NCBI RefSeq assembly: GCF_005049045.1
Contig: NZ_SUPK01000002.1
Coordinates: 372,001 to 436,000 of the forward strand
Length of the DNA stretch: 64,000 nucleotides
Direction of reading: 5' to 3'
Source of the DNA: Cohnella pontilimi
GTDB lineage: Bacteria; Bacillota; Bacilli; Paenibacillales; Paenibacillaceae
In this document: positions 36,501-45,106 of the stretch, one piece after another
Position numbering within the stretch: the first letter of the stretch is position 1
Layout of the letters: each line of letters begins with the position of its first letter
The notes under the pieces: generated by a model
Database searches by the model: none
Seen by the model: the letters and a program-made list of their open reading frames with translations, nothing else
Told to the model about the DNA's origin: nothing
Program-made: the position numbers and the translations under genes

Positions 36501-37561
36501 GCCTCCATATCCGGGGCCAGCTGACGCATTTCGTCCGCATACCGCTCGGGCGAGCGCACCAGCCATTCTTCCGACAGCTTCCCCACAATTTTTTTGGCGG
36601 CGTCGCGGAAGCCCTTTACACGCTCTTGCAAAGCCGGGTCGTAATCGTCTCCCCGGCACGGCTTCAGACGCCCGAACGAACAGCCCGCGAAAGCGGACTG
36701 CCAAGTCGTCCATGTATCGCTGTCCAGCGCGGCCAGCAATGCTTCCAGAGCTGCCGCGTCTTCGCTCAGCGTATCGGCGTAGGGCGCCGGCCCGCCGGCT
36801 TCCCCACACACCCGAAGACCTGCGCGCAGAAGATGAAGGGCGCCTTGCAGCTGGAGCCGGGCGTCTTGCCGCAAGCTCTGCACCCACAGGGAGCGAATTA
36901 ACTCTTCCGCATCCCGAACGTCGAATCGCGCCGCCATCTCACGCAGCCAATGCTCCGGCCACGGGTGGCTGCCCGCGAATTCGTGCAGCTCCAGCACGAG
37001 ACGATGCAGTGGTTCGTCGCTGCGCTCTCCGCCGAAGCGGTCGGCCAATCGCGCCAGCGTGCCGGACTCGCCTTCTTTCTCGTATGTCTCCTCGAACAGC
37101 TCGTCCAGCGTATCCATCCGGAGCAATTCCGCCTCGGTCTCGTTGGCGATCCGGAAGCCGGGATCGAGCCCGATCAGCGGCGCATACCGCTCCACCACTT
37201 CCATACAAAACGAGTGAAGCGTCGTGACCGACGCCCGGGACAGCAGCGCCAGCTGGCGCTGCAAATGCCGCGAATCCGGCATTTTCTCCAGCGCTTCCTC
37301 CAGCGCGTGCCGGATCCGTTCTTTCATTTCGGCTGCCGCCGCTTTCGTGAAGGTGGCCACCAGCAAAGCGTCCACGCTGAGCGGTCGGTCCGGATCCGCA
37401 ATCCGCGAAATGATCCGCTCGACCAACACCGCCGTCTTCCCCGATCCGGCCGCGGCCGCAACGAGCAAATGGGAGCCTTCCGCCGCGATGGCGGCCCACT
37501 GCTCGTCCGTCCAGCGGCTGCTTTCCGGCTTCACGGGCCATAAACCCGGCTCTCGGTTCAT
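33587..37561 (-). CDS. addA: ATP-dependent helicase/nuclease subunit A (AddA)
   Basis: A 1324-residue UvrD-type helicase plus RecB-family nuclease of the AddAB complex, which resects double-strand breaks and loads RecA. Walker A AAAAGSGKTAVLVERI is near residue 36, motif II IYLDEYQDTNE near 416 and motif III FMVGDVKQSIYRFR near 443. The C-terminal nuclease motif GLVLVDYKTDEL lies about 60 residues from the end. An acidic, Gly/Ser-rich insertion at about residues 559-605 (EGDSEEEELETAQ) makes it longer than B. subtilis AddA (1232). It overlaps addB by 4 bases. Confidence 0.96.
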   Translation of the reverse strand: MNREPGLWPVKPESSRWTDEQWAAIAAEGSHLLVAAAAGSGKTAVLVERIISRIADPDRPLSVDALLVATFTKAAAAEMKERIRHALEEALEKMPDSRHLQRQLALLSRASVTTLHSFCMEVVERYAPLIGLDPGFRIANETEAELLRMDTLDELFEETYEKEGESGTLARLADRFGGERSDEPLHRLVLELHEFAGSHPWPEHWLREMAARFDVRDAEELIRSLWVQSLRQDARLQLQGALHLLRAGLRVCGEAGGPAPYADTLSEDAAALEALLAALDSDTWTTWQSAFAGCSFGRLKPCRGDDYDPALQERVKGFRDAAKKIVGKLSEEWLVRSPERYADEMRQLAPDMEALAGLAIEFGQRYETAKRAKDLLDFGDLEHYALRILRDPSSTPEQPVPSAAALDYRNRFAEIYLDEYQDTNEVQEAIVTLIARSNPGNVFMVGDVKQSIYRFRLAEPGLFMAKYKRYDIWTPEIADSDSPEGLRIDLARNFRSRREILESVNHVFRLIMREPVGEMNYDRRAELIYGEGYPDWTASFVSDPVNHRGVELIVLDQSSAGAGTEGSAGEGGAMDSGGSPRHPDAGTEDSEASVSEGDSEEEELETAQLEARCVAGEIRRLMGQDGSGHPPFSVYDGKSGLYRPVQYRDIVILLRAATSLAPAYLDELKAAGIPAYADLATGYFAATEVDVMLSLLSVIDNPRQDIPLAGVLRSPIVGLSADELAQIRLCDRRGDYWDAVKAAAKTDSLPGKLRGTAKAFTEQMSAWRDFARREPLGELLWSIYRETGYYDFVGGMPGGTQRQANLRALVDRARAYENSSRFRGLFRFLRFLGRMRDTGADLGAARALGEGENVVRIVSIHKSKGLEFPVVFAAGLGRTFNRRDLNGMFLKHKQLGFGPRMVETDTRVTYPTLPQLAIRRRMAAEMLAEEMRVLYVALTRPKEKLFLVGTSKDAAKQWQQWQETASLAEEGLPDHAVASASKYLDWLGPAAVLAGAEWSCRVVPASAYTRMTADEPSADPAWDRQWNAVISGEQAVVPDNEEEQRIRAVLSWTYPYEGASKSAAKTSITAWKRRLSEEEAAADSLFAASMEPVTDAADRSDAEGWSEEPADAGNTSAEAAAEAAAASEVPRVRSELSFRLRRPQFMTEKKLTPAERGTAFHLVMQHLPLQADVGTEEIAALLDRMVERLLLTPDQRAAVQPADLEAFCRNALFGRMCRADRVWREVPFTYGIPSDVIYAAAMAGGSDETVIIQGVIDCLFAESDGLVLVDYKTDELKGRSAAEAAEKHRFQVEKYGEAAGRILGRPVTEAYVYFFDGGQAVRLW

Positions 37562-40500
37562 AACGGCTCCCTCCTCTCCTCGTTATCGCTGAGCCTCCGC
37601 CACAGCTCATCCCGGCTTCCCGCCTTGGCCAAAGCCTGATAATCGTTTCCGTCCAGCTGCGGATCGAACTGGCACACCGGCCGGAACTCGCAGTGCGTGC
37701 AAGGGATGCGGCGTTCCATACGATACGGCGCGATCGCCACGTCGCCCTCCACGATTCTTTTGCCGATCTTCTTGATCTGCCCCCGCACGGAAGAACGGAG
37801 AACTTGCCACTGATTGCGGTCCGCCACCTGCGACCGGGCGGAAAACGAACCGTCTTTTTTAAATTCCACGGGAATGACCGAAGACTTGGCGCTTACCGGC
37901 AGCGATTGGTCCATCAGCTTAACAGCCTCTCCGTCGGCGAGGACCAGTCCCTGCATGCGGAACTGCTTGAGCATCGCGGCTTGCGCCTCTGCCGGGGACA
38001 ATCCGTTCGCACTCGGAATGAGCGGGTTGCGCACGTGGAAGTACAGCACGCCCGCCGGCTCCGCCGGCCTTCCGAGCCAATGCGGGGCGTGGGTGACCAC
38101 CACGTCCAAATACGTCAGCATTTGCAAAGTTAAGCCATGGGCCACTTCATCCAGCTTCAGCTTCACCGCACCCGATTTGTAATCCATAATCCGAAGCAAA
38201 AGTCCCTCCGGTGTCTCTGCCGCATCTACTCGGTCGATCCGTCCGGCGATATCCATCACCCGCCCGGCTCCGAGATCAAGTGTAAGTGGAGGCAGTATGG
38301 CGTCCGGTCCGAACCCGAGCTCAAGCCCGACCGGCTTAAAGCCCGACAAGCGAGCCTGCTCACCCAGCATCGCGGAGGCACGCGCCACAATTTCCCGCAG
38401 CTTGCGGGCCATGACGCCGTGCCGGTGCGAGGAGAGCAATATCGACGACTGCACGTTGGGCAGCAATCTCTCCACCGCGGCCGCCGCCTCGGCCTGCCAG
38501 CGTGCCGCATCGGCCGCCGCCGGCCCTTCCGTGAACAGCTTCTCCGTCGTTTGGCGAAGGGCCGCATGGAACAGCTGTCCGATGTCCGGCGCGTCGACCC
38601 GGTACAGCCGCCGCTCGTGGAGGCGCAGTCCGTGCGAAGCGAAATGCCGGAACGGACAAGCGACGAACCTCTCCATCCGGGATACGCTCGCCAGCAGACG
38701 ATCGCCGTATAAGAGCCGGCTCGTTTCGGGGGACAGCGGTTTTTCCTCGTTCGTATATTGCAAAGAAGCGAGCAGCCGGTTTAATTTGCCGCTCCACTCC
38801 GGCTGCTCGCGAAGCCAATTGTAAACGGACCACCAGCCGGCAGCCGGAAGCTCTCCTTGCCGGAACAGGCGAAGGCGCGTCAGCAAATGCGTGAGCGCAC
38901 GCCCCGGCGGAACGGCAAAAGCGAGCTGCTCCTTCTCCGAATCGCCGAATTGCGGCTCGCCCGCCTCCAGCCGAACCGGAAGGCCCGGAAAGCGACGGCG
39001 CAATCGGCCGATCCACTCCGACGGCAGCATCCCTTGTCCCTCGTCATCCGCCAGCGCCCAGCTGATCCACAGATGCCGTGATGGCGTCGTGAAGGCCAAA
39101 TAAGCCATGAACCGTTCGTCCAGCAAACGGCGTCTCGCGCCCGGGGCCATCGGCATGCCTTTGTCGGCCAGCTTCTCCCTCTCCGTCTCGGTCAGCAGGC
39201 CGTTTTCCGGAATACGCATCGGCAGCACGCCGTCATTTGCCCCAAGCAAATAGACGACTTGCACGCGGTCGGAACGCGTTCGCTCGGGACTGCCGATCAG
39301 CACGGCGTCAAGAGACGGCGGCACCGTACCCAGCTTCATCTCTTCCAGACCGGAATCGATCATCCCCGCGAACAAGGCCGACTCGGGCTTCGCATCGCCC
39401 ATCAGCTCGACAAGCTGGTCGAGCAAATTCATGACGCCGTCCCACAGCGGACGATGCATCGCGGCGCGTCCCGGCTGGCCGGCTTCCCTATCTTCGAGAC
39501 TGCGGCGCTCCAGCCAATCGGCCGCACCCGTTTGTTCCAAAAACCGGTACAACGACTCGCACATATCGCGAACCGAGCCGGCTTTCTTCAAGCGCTGCTC
39601 CAACGCGCGGAGCGGCGTAAGCAAAGCATCCCGGACCTGCAGCAGCCGGGCCATGGCCGATCCGCCTTCCCCGGTGCCGCTGGCCGCCTCGTCCTCCAGA
39701 TCGCCGCGCGACAACGGCCTCCATACCCGGTCATCATGCCACCGCCAGCCGTCAATGCCTGCCGCCAATGCGTAGTTCTCCAGCCGGTCCACTTCATCGC
39801 GGCTGATGCGCCGGTCCGGCGTGCCCAGCAAATCCGTTTTCGCGCAGCGAAACACCGCTTCGGCTTTCCAGCCGCCGGTTACGCATTCCAGCGCCGATCG
39901 AACGAACTCCACGAACGGATGATGGGCGACGGGGGTCTTGCCGTCCAAATAAAAAGGAATGCCGTAATCCGAGAAAACGGCCGACAACAAATCGGCATAA
40001 TCCGGCATCCGGCGCACAAAGACCGCCAAGTCCCGCCAACGGCAGCCTTCCTCGCGGACGCGCCGCAGCATGTCCCTCGCGGCGGCTTCCGCCTCGGCCC
40101 GCCGGTTGGAAGCGGCATGCAGCGATATTCCGCTGCCCGGACGATCCGGCTTCAACAGTTCCGCCGGGCCGTCCCACACGTCCCGGCGATCCCAGTTCTT
40201 CTCCAGAAAAGCCAGCATCGGATTCGAAGCAAATCGGGGAGCGAGATCCGGCTCCAACACAACAGCAGGCTCGACCGGCACACCGGCGGCTTCCGCCAGC
40301 TCGCACAGCTTCGCCGAAGTTTCCGCCGTCTGATGGAACGTGGACAGCTCGTCCGGTCTTTCGCCCGCCGCAAAGGGCCGGTCCGTGCACAGCATCACCG
40401 TCACGCGTTTGGAACGGCGCAGCAAGCCTTCCACGACGGCGTATTCGCCCGGCGTAAATCCGTGAAAGCCGTCCAGCCAAATTTCCGCTTCCGCCACCCA

Positions 40501-41097
40501 TTCCGAAGACGCGCAGCCCGAAGCGAGACGGGCCAGCATGTCCTCTCCGTCCATCCATTTTCCGGCCAGCTCTTGTTCCATATCTTCGAAGATCAAGGAT
40601 AAATCGTGAAGCTTGTCCGGAATCAATGGAGCATCCGCATCGCTGCCGACGGCAGCCGTCCGTTCGGACACTTCCGCCACGCGGGACCCTGTGATCCCGT
40701 ACCTTTTCCATTCCGTCAACAATTCGTTTACCCGGGAAATGAGTCCCGTCTCCGACGGTCCCCCGCGAAACAGCCGAAGCTGTTCCCGACGCGCTTCCAG
40801 CACTTTATGTAAAAGCATCGCTTTGCCGTTATCGTGAATCGGAATGACGGCCAAACCGCCCGTCTCCTGCATGATCCGGAACGCCAGCCGCCGAAAACTG
40901 AGCACTTGCGCCCTGAGAAATCCTCCGAGACCCGGAGTGGTGACCATCGCGTATTCCGTTTGAAACGTAGCCTGCTCCGGCACGATCAGCACAAGCGGAT
41001 GGCCTTGGGGATCCTGCCGAAGCCGATCGCGGATTTCATCCAGTCCGAATCGGGTTTTCCCGCTCCCGGAACGACCCGTCACGAGCCGCAGAGACAT
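37558..41097 (-). CDS. addB: ATP-dependent helicase/deoxyribonuclease subunit B (AddB)
   Basis: A 1179-residue partner of AddA. The N-terminal P-loop GRSGSGKTRFGLDEI is present, as in B. subtilis AddB. The middle is an inactivated UvrD-like helicase, and the C-terminal nuclease has RIMDYKSGAVKL. The 4Fe-4S ligands appear as the closing CTHCEFRPVCQFD cluster plus an upstream cysteine (FVACPFRHFAS). AddB carries the second nuclease and Chi recognition. It starts at 41097 with AGGAGGAGG upstream and is the first gene of addB-addA-sbcD-sbcC. Confidence 0.96.
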   Translation of the reverse strand: MSLRLVTGRSGSGKTRFGLDEIRDRLRQDPQGHPLVLIVPEQATFQTEYAMVTTPGLGGFLRAQVLSFRRLAFRIMQETGGLAVIPIHDNGKAMLLHKVLEARREQLRLFRGGPSETGLISRVNELLTEWKRYGITGSRVAEVSERTAAVGSDADAPLIPDKLHDLSLIFEDMEQELAGKWMDGEDMLARLASGCASSEWVAEAEIWLDGFHGFTPGEYAVVEGLLRRSKRVTVMLCTDRPFAAGERPDELSTFHQTAETSAKLCELAEAAGVPVEPAVVLEPDLAPRFASNPMLAFLEKNWDRRDVWDGPAELLKPDRPGSGISLHAASNRRAEAEAAARDMLRRVREEGCRWRDLAVFVRRMPDYADLLSAVFSDYGIPFYLDGKTPVAHHPFVEFVRSALECVTGGWKAEAVFRCAKTDLLGTPDRRISRDEVDRLENYALAAGIDGWRWHDDRVWRPLSRGDLEDEAASGTGEGGSAMARLLQVRDALLTPLRALEQRLKKAGSVRDMCESLYRFLEQTGAADWLERRSLEDREAGQPGRAAMHRPLWDGVMNLLDQLVELMGDAKPESALFAGMIDSGLEEMKLGTVPPSLDAVLIGSPERTRSDRVQVVYLLGANDGVLPMRIPENGLLTETEREKLADKGMPMAPGARRRLLDERFMAYLAFTTPSRHLWISWALADDEGQGMLPSEWIGRLRRRFPGLPVRLEAGEPQFGDSEKEQLAFAVPPGRALTHLLTRLRLFRQGELPAAGWWSVYNWLREQPEWSGKLNRLLASLQYTNEEKPLSPETSRLLYGDRLLASVSRMERFVACPFRHFASHGLRLHERRLYRVDAPDIGQLFHAALRQTTEKLFTEGPAAADAARWQAEAAAAVERLLPNVQSSILLSSHRHGVMARKLREIVARASAMLGEQARLSGFKPVGLELGFGPDAILPPLTLDLGAGRVMDIAGRIDRVDAAETPEGLLLRIMDYKSGAVKLKLDEVAHGLTLQMLTYLDVVVTHAPHWLGRPAEPAGVLYFHVRNPLIPSANGLSPAEAQAAMLKQFRMQGLVLADGEAVKLMDQSLPVSAKSSVIPVEFKKDGSFSARSQVADRNQWQVLRSSVRGQIKKIGKRIVEGDVAIAPYRMERRIPCTHCEFRPVCQFDPQLDGNDYQALAKAGSRDELWRRLSDNEERREPL

Positions 41098-41147
41098 GTC
41101 CGTGTCCTCCTCCTAACGCCTTTTCCGCTGATAGATTTGTCTCCGTC

Positions 41148-41156
41148 ATTGTACCA
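41148..41156 (-). promoter_or_regulatory. Extended -10 promoter candidate for addB
   Basis: On the minus strand TGGTACAAT is an extended -10 (TGn plus TACAAT), 51 bases before the addB start. No good -35 is visible 17 bases upstream, which an extended -10 can tolerate. Confidence 0.5.
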
Positions 41157-41221
41157 TAACCGAGGGGAGGCGCACAGATGTTCGCCGTTAACACTTTCCG
41201 CCATCACCCCGTTCCAGGGCA

Positions 41222-41247
41222 ACAAAAAACAGGCCCGAAGGCCCGTT
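41222..41247 (-). terminator. Terminator with UUCG loop after the 73-residue gene
   Basis: On the minus strand AACGGGCC and GGCCTGTT form an 8-base stem (one G-T pair) around a TTCG tetraloop, running into TTTTTTG. It starts directly at the stop codon at 41248. Confidence 0.82.
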
Positions 41248-41469
41248 TCAAGAAATGTTCAAGTACCATTTCGTGCCGTCTGGGAGGTGGAAAATTGCGG
41301 CGTCCGACCAGAGCTCGATCGTCTTCACCTGTTTCCAGCGTCTCCTGAATTCAAGGTCATACGCGAGTTCCCGCACCCGGTCGTTCAGCCGCTTGCGGCT
41401 TTCCGGTTTATGCGTCCGATTGTCCAGCCTAACCGCTCGATTGCCGAATAAAATCACATCTTGAACCAT
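41248..41469 (-). CDS. Small hypothetical protein (73 residues)
   Basis: The ATG at 41469 is preceded by GGGGG at 8 bases, and a terminator follows the stop at once, so this looks like a real single-gene unit. The protein is basic and soluble, with a RLNDRVRELAYDLEFRRRWK helix and a closing strand-rich segment (IELWSDAAIFHLPDGTKWYL). I do not recognise a family. Its position between the addB promoter and a phosphate transporter gives no clue to function. Confidence 0.7.
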   Translation of the reverse strand: MVQDVILFGNRAVRLDNRTHKPESRKRLNDRVRELAYDLEFRRRWKQVKTIELWSDAAIFHLPDGTKWYLNIS

Positions 41470-41675
41470 ATCATTTTCCCCCTTGTATCTTCCCGATTCG
41501 ACAGTTTGTAATCAGATTATCGCCAAGGAGTTCAAAATGTGCCGATTGATCGCTTACCATTTCTTAACGATAAAAGACCTCAATCGAAACGAGGTTCGTC
41601 CCGCCCTCTCGACATACCTTGTCCCTCACGGGCATACGTTCAAATAACGGGTGCGCAGCGAAAAGGGGGACGTTC

Positions 41676-42653
41676 ATGCTCGCAGGTGTTTTATTCGCGT
41701 CGGTCGCCGGTTTTGTGCTGTTGATCGGAGGGATGATGCTGACCGAAATGGCGCTGAGCCGATGGGCGGGCAACCGGTTGTCAACCGGTCTCGAGAAGGC
41801 TACGGCCACGCCGCTTCGCGGATTTTTGTTCGGAACGGCGGCTTCGGCCGGGCTGCAAAGCAGCACCGCCGTCATCGTGCTGACAATCGGCTTCGTGAAC
41901 GCCGGATGGCTGAGCAGAGCGCGAAGCTTCGGGATTATTCTCGGCACGAATGTCGGAACGTGTCTCACGACGGAGTTAATGAGTTTACATATCCACCGGT
42001 ACGGCTGGGCGGTGTTGGGCATTTCGTGCGCAGGCTGGATATGGACGGCGATGAGAGGAGAAATGAGCTCCTCTGCCGCTCGTCCTGCCGGGGGGATGCT
42101 GTCTTTGCGGTATGCGTCGGTGGCCTTGGCAGGGTTCGGATTGCTGCTGCTGGGCTTTCAAATCTTACTCGGAATCGGTCCTACGCTGCAAAAGAGCGGA
42201 ACGTTCCTGTTGCTCATGGATCACGCCTCGGCCAATCCCGTATGGGGTATGCTCGGCGGAGCCGCGCTCACGGCCGTCGTGCACTCGAGCTCCGCCGTCA
42301 TAGCGATGGCCATGGGCCTGGCGGCAACCGGCGCGATGTCGCCGGAAACCGGCATCGCCATCGTACTCGGCGCCAACGTGGGCACTTGTTTCACCGGGCT
42401 CGTAGCCTCGCTTAGCGGCGGTCCGGGCGGACGCTTCGTCGCGCTCTCCCAGCTTGCGCTGAATGTGGCCGGTGCGGCGCTCTTTTTCCCGCTGATGCCG
42501 CTGCTGCACAGCTCGGCCGCCTTGATCGCGCCCGATGACGCCTCCTCGCAGATTGCACACGCACAAACGATTTTCAACGTGGCCTGCTCTATACTGGCGT
42601 TGCCGCTGGCCTACTGGCGGGGCTGGGGCAGATGGGCAGTACGGAGATCGTGA
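41676..42653 (+). CDS. Na/Pi cotransporter family protein (YqeW/NptA-like)
   Basis: A 325-residue membrane protein with about eight hydrophobic segments and the inverted repeat of the Na/phosphate symporter family. Both halves carry the hallmark serine motif: AGLQSSTAVIVLTIGF near residue 60 and VVHSSSAVIAMAMGL near 200, each followed by a GTNVGTC or GANVGTC motif. There is no PhoU-like C-terminal domain. The ATG at 41676 is chosen for the AAGGGGGA site 7 bases upstream. In B. subtilis the related yqeW lies beside mtaB; here it is on the opposite strand nearby. Confidence 0.9.
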   Translation: MLAGVLFASVAGFVLLIGGMMLTEMALSRWAGNRLSTGLEKATATPLRGFLFGTAASAGLQSSTAVIVLTIGFVNAGWLSRARSFGIILGTNVGTCLTTELMSLHIHRYGWAVLGISCAGWIWTAMRGEMSSSAARPAGGMLSLRYASVALAGFGLLLLGFQILLGIGPTLQKSGTFLLLMDHASANPVWGMLGGAALTAVVHSSSAVIAMAMGLAATGAMSPETGIAIVLGANVGTCFTGLVASLSGGPGGRFVALSQLALNVAGAALFFPLMPLLHSSAALIAPDDASSQIAHAQTIFNVACSILALPLAYWRGWGRWAVRRS

Positions 42654-42716
42654 ATTGCAATTAGAGCTTGTCTATTTCTTATCGACGATTCATCTGCATA
42701 TGGCAGAGTCCGCAAC

Positions 42717-42756
42717 AAAAAAACGCCGGGTTTCGTCCAAGCGGACTCCGGCGTTT
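42717..42756 (-). terminator. Terminator of the Nudix-methyltransferase pair
   Basis: On the minus strand AAACGCCGG and CCGGCGTTT enclose an inner hairpin (GTCC/GGAC) and are followed by a run of T. It lies 7 bases after the methyltransferase stop. Confidence 0.8.
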
Positions 42757-42762
42757 CCGATT

Positions 42763-44136
42763 TTACAGCTGGTCCCGGCTTCTAACTTCAAAGATGCCGA
42801 ACTTCAAATAGTGGCCTTCCTCGACGCCCGCCAGCTGGGGATGATCTTTCCCGGCTCCGCGCCATTCGATCAGGCGGATAATTTTGCCCGCATCGCGCGC
42901 CGCTTCCTCAATCGTATCCAGAAACAAATCCGGCCGCACATGGTAAGAGCAGCTCGCGGTGACCAAAAACCCGCCTTCGTTGAGGAGTTTCATGGCGTGC
43001 AGATTGATATCTTTATAGCCCCGCACAGCGCCGGGCACGGCTCGTTTCGTTTTGGCGAAAGCCGGAGGATCCAAAATAATGACGTCCCAAGTCCGGCCTT
43101 CCGCCGTAAGCGGCTTTGACGTATCCGTCCCTTTTTGCGCTCTCGCCGTCCGCTCGTCGCGGCCCGCCACCTGCCGGCGCAAATATTCGAACGCGTCTTC
43201 CACGACGAACTCCACGCGGTCGTCGAACCCGTTGCGCGCGACGTTGCGTTTGGCGGTTTCGATGGCGTGAGCCGAAACGTCCAGACAGGTTACTTTTTTC
43301 GCGCCGTATTGGCATGCGTGCAAGGTGAAGCTGCCCGTATGCGCAAAGCATTCCAGCACGGTCGCCCCATCCCAGTAAGGGAACGACACCACCTTGCCGT
43401 TCGGATTGACCGGCACAAGACGCGAGCCGTCCTCCGTGTCCCGTTCTTCAAGCCGGATCCCGCTTCTAACGCCCCAGCCTTTCATGAGCGGGGCGATCGA
43501 TGCGCGGTTTTCCCGCTGGTCGTGAAAATAACCTGTTTTCTGCCCGCCCTCGATATCGACCTCGATTCGCAGCCCATTTTCCAGAATCTCCAGATGTCTT
43601 GGGCATTCACCGTACAATACCCCTGTGCGCTCCTCCAGTCCTTCGAGCGTACGCACGCCGACATCGCTGCGCTCATATACGCCGCTGGGGCGAAACACCT
43701 CCACCAACACCGGAAGCCAGACGTCGCGCGTTACCTCCATGCCGAGAGATAATACTTGCACGACCAGCACGTCGGCAAACCGGTCCACGATCAATCCGGG
43801 TAAAAAGTCCGCTTCCCCATAAACGACGCGGCACGATTCCTCCGCTCCGACAAAACGGTCTCGGTAAGTGGCGCACCATTCGAAGCGGCGGCGGAAAAAT
43901 TCCGCATCCATCGCTTCAAGCGGCTTATAGGAGACGATGCGCACGGTGATTTGGGAAGCCGGATTGACGAAGCCGATTCCGAGAAATTTCCCTTTATGAT
44001 CGGTCACCTGGGCCAGTCCGCCCGGCTCAGGCTCTCCTTCCCAGCGTTCGATTTCGTTGGCATAAATCCACGGATGCCCTTCTTCCAGCCGGGGCCGTCT
44101 GGTGCGGGTCAACACCGCGCGGGGTTGATTCGTCAT
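42763..44136 (-). CDS. Class I SAM-dependent rRNA methyltransferase (RlmI-like, PUA-containing)
   Basis: A 457-residue protein. It has an N-terminal PUA RNA-binding domain (EEGHPWIYANEIERWEG) and an EEHEE-type middle domain. The C-terminal Rossmann methyltransferase carries VLECFAHTGSFTLHA, the acidic CLDVSAHAIETAKRN and the catalytic IILDPPAFAKTK motif. This layout is that of the RlmI/YwbD group that makes m5C in 23S rRNA; the exact target is not provable here. A 20-residue insertion (ARAQKGTDTSKPLTAEG) precedes the DPPAF motif. The ATG at 44136 is chosen; a GTG at 44148 is an alternative. It follows the Nudix gene by 42 bases. Confidence 0.88.
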   Translation of the reverse strand: MTNQPRAVLTRTRRPRLEEGHPWIYANEIERWEGEPEPGGLAQVTDHKGKFLGIGFVNPASQITVRIVSYKPLEAMDAEFFRRRFEWCATYRDRFVGAEESCRVVYGEADFLPGLIVDRFADVLVVQVLSLGMEVTRDVWLPVLVEVFRPSGVYERSDVGVRTLEGLEERTGVLYGECPRHLEILENGLRIEVDIEGGQKTGYFHDQRENRASIAPLMKGWGVRSGIRLEERDTEDGSRLVPVNPNGKVVSFPYWDGATVLECFAHTGSFTLHACQYGAKKVTCLDVSAHAIETAKRNVARNGFDDRVEFVVEDAFEYLRRQVAGRDERTARAQKGTDTSKPLTAEGRTWDVIILDPPAFAKTKRAVPGAVRGYKDINLHAMKLLNEGGFLVTASCSYHVRPDLFLDTIEEAARDAGKIIRLIEWRGAGKDHPQLAGVEEGHYLKFGIFEVRSRDQL

Positions 44137-44178
44137 AGGTAAGATCACGCCTTTCTCATGTAACGGCTCACTTTTCCA

Positions 44179-44625
44179 TTATAGCCCAAACGCTGAGCCG
44201 ACGCTTTCGATTCCGAGCCGGGCGAGAGCCTTCGCCAATACTTCCCGGTTGTTGTCATAGCCGGACGACAGCTGCAGCTGCCATGCGTCTTGAGGAGAGT
44301 ACCAGGCGACTCCGGAGATTTCCTCCACTTGCGCTTGCAGCTGTCCCTCTTCCGCCTCGACCAAATAATAATGAACTTCCTTCTCCACTGTGCCCCGCTC
44401 ACCGGCATCATATTGATAACCGACGACGCAAAGAGGTGCTTCAATCCGGCCGGCAATTCCCGTTTCCTCCAAAATTTCGCGAAGCGCGGTTTGCTCGACC
44501 GTTTCCCCCGGCTCCATCTTACCTTTCGCCAGTGTCATTTTGCCGAACCGGTCTTCAATCATTTGAATTTCCAGCGAGCCGTTCCGGTTTCGGTACACGA
44601 CGCCGCCTGCGGAAATCTCTTTCAT
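44179..44625 (-). CDS. Nudix hydrolase
   Basis: A 148-residue Nudix protein with a complete box GKMEPGETVEQTALREILEE followed by TGI (positions 36-58, G-x5-E-x7-RE-x2-EE-x-G). It begins KEISAGGVVYRNRNGSLEIQ, like diadenosine polyphosphate or MutT-type hydrolases. The substrate is not evident. It precedes the rRNA methyltransferase and may be cotranscribed with it. Confidence 0.9.
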   Translation of the reverse strand: MKEISAGGVVYRNRNGSLEIQMIEDRFGKMTLAKGKMEPGETVEQTALREILEETGIAGRIEAPLCVVGYQYDAGERGTVEKEVHYYLVEAEEGQLQAQVEEISGVAWYSPQDAWQLQLSSGYDNNREVLAKALARLGIESVGSAFGL

Positions 44626-44707
44626 GTTAAGTCGAACCCCCTATGTAACAATAATCCTCCAAAAGTAACTCGTTTTGCGTGGTCGCTAAGTACGTTCGGG
44701 TTTGCCC

Positions 44708-45001
44708 GCCCAATCGACGGAAACAAGTAGCAGAGCGCTACTATTTGCAGTCGACGACCACCCATTCGGCGGGATTTAATAGCAGAGCGCTACTAATCGC
44801 GGTCGCCGGCCGCCCAATCGACGGAAACAAGTAGCAGAGCGCTACTATTTGCAGTCGACGGCCGCCCAATCGACGGGAACAAGTAGCAGAGAGCTACTAT
44901 TCGCAGTCACAGCCCGCCCAATCGACGGGAACAAGTAGCAGAGAGCTACTATTCGCGGTCGCCCATTCGGCGGGAACTGGTAGCGGTGAGCTACTAATTG
45001 G
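44708..45001. repeat. Array of six ~52-bp hairpin repeats
   Basis: Units start at 44708, 44760, 44812, 44864, 44916 and 44961, a period of 52 bases (45 for the last full step). Each begins GCCCAATCGACGG or a variant and contains a hairpin AGTAGC-AGAGC-GCTACT. The stem GTAGC/GCTAC or TAGC/GCTA is kept while the loop changes (AGAGC, AGAGA, GGTGA). The array lies in the 481-base interval 44626-45106 between the Nudix and mtaB genes, which are both on the minus strand. Nothing else but the mtaB terminator is seen in this interval. Confidence 0.9.
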
Positions 45002-45062
45002 AGGGGCTGGCGTTTGTAAGTCAATGAGACTAACCTACATCTGCGCGTTCCCGACCACCCCG

Positions 45063-45097
45063 AAAAAAAAGATTCCATCCTTCCGGATGAAATCTTT
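45063..45097 (-). terminator. Terminator of prmA-rsmE-mtaB
   Basis: On the minus strand AAAGATT-TCATCC and GGATGG-AATCTTT form a long stem around GGAA, followed by TTTTTCGG. It lies 10 bases after the mtaB stop. Confidence 0.87.
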
Positions 45098-45106
45098 CCT
45101 CGGTGA

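Noticed and set aside
39259-40602. Plus-strand open frame (447 codons) opposite addB
   Set aside because: Antisense to AddB coding sequence; Arg/His-rich composition typical of shadow frames.
41564-42022. Minus-strand open frame opposite the Na/Pi transporter
   Set aside because: The plus-strand protein has both serine-motif repeats of the family and a good ribosome site; the minus frame has neither.
44708-45001. CRISPR array
   Set aside because: The repeats are contiguous with a 52-base period and no unique spacers between identical repeats, and there are no cas genes nearby.
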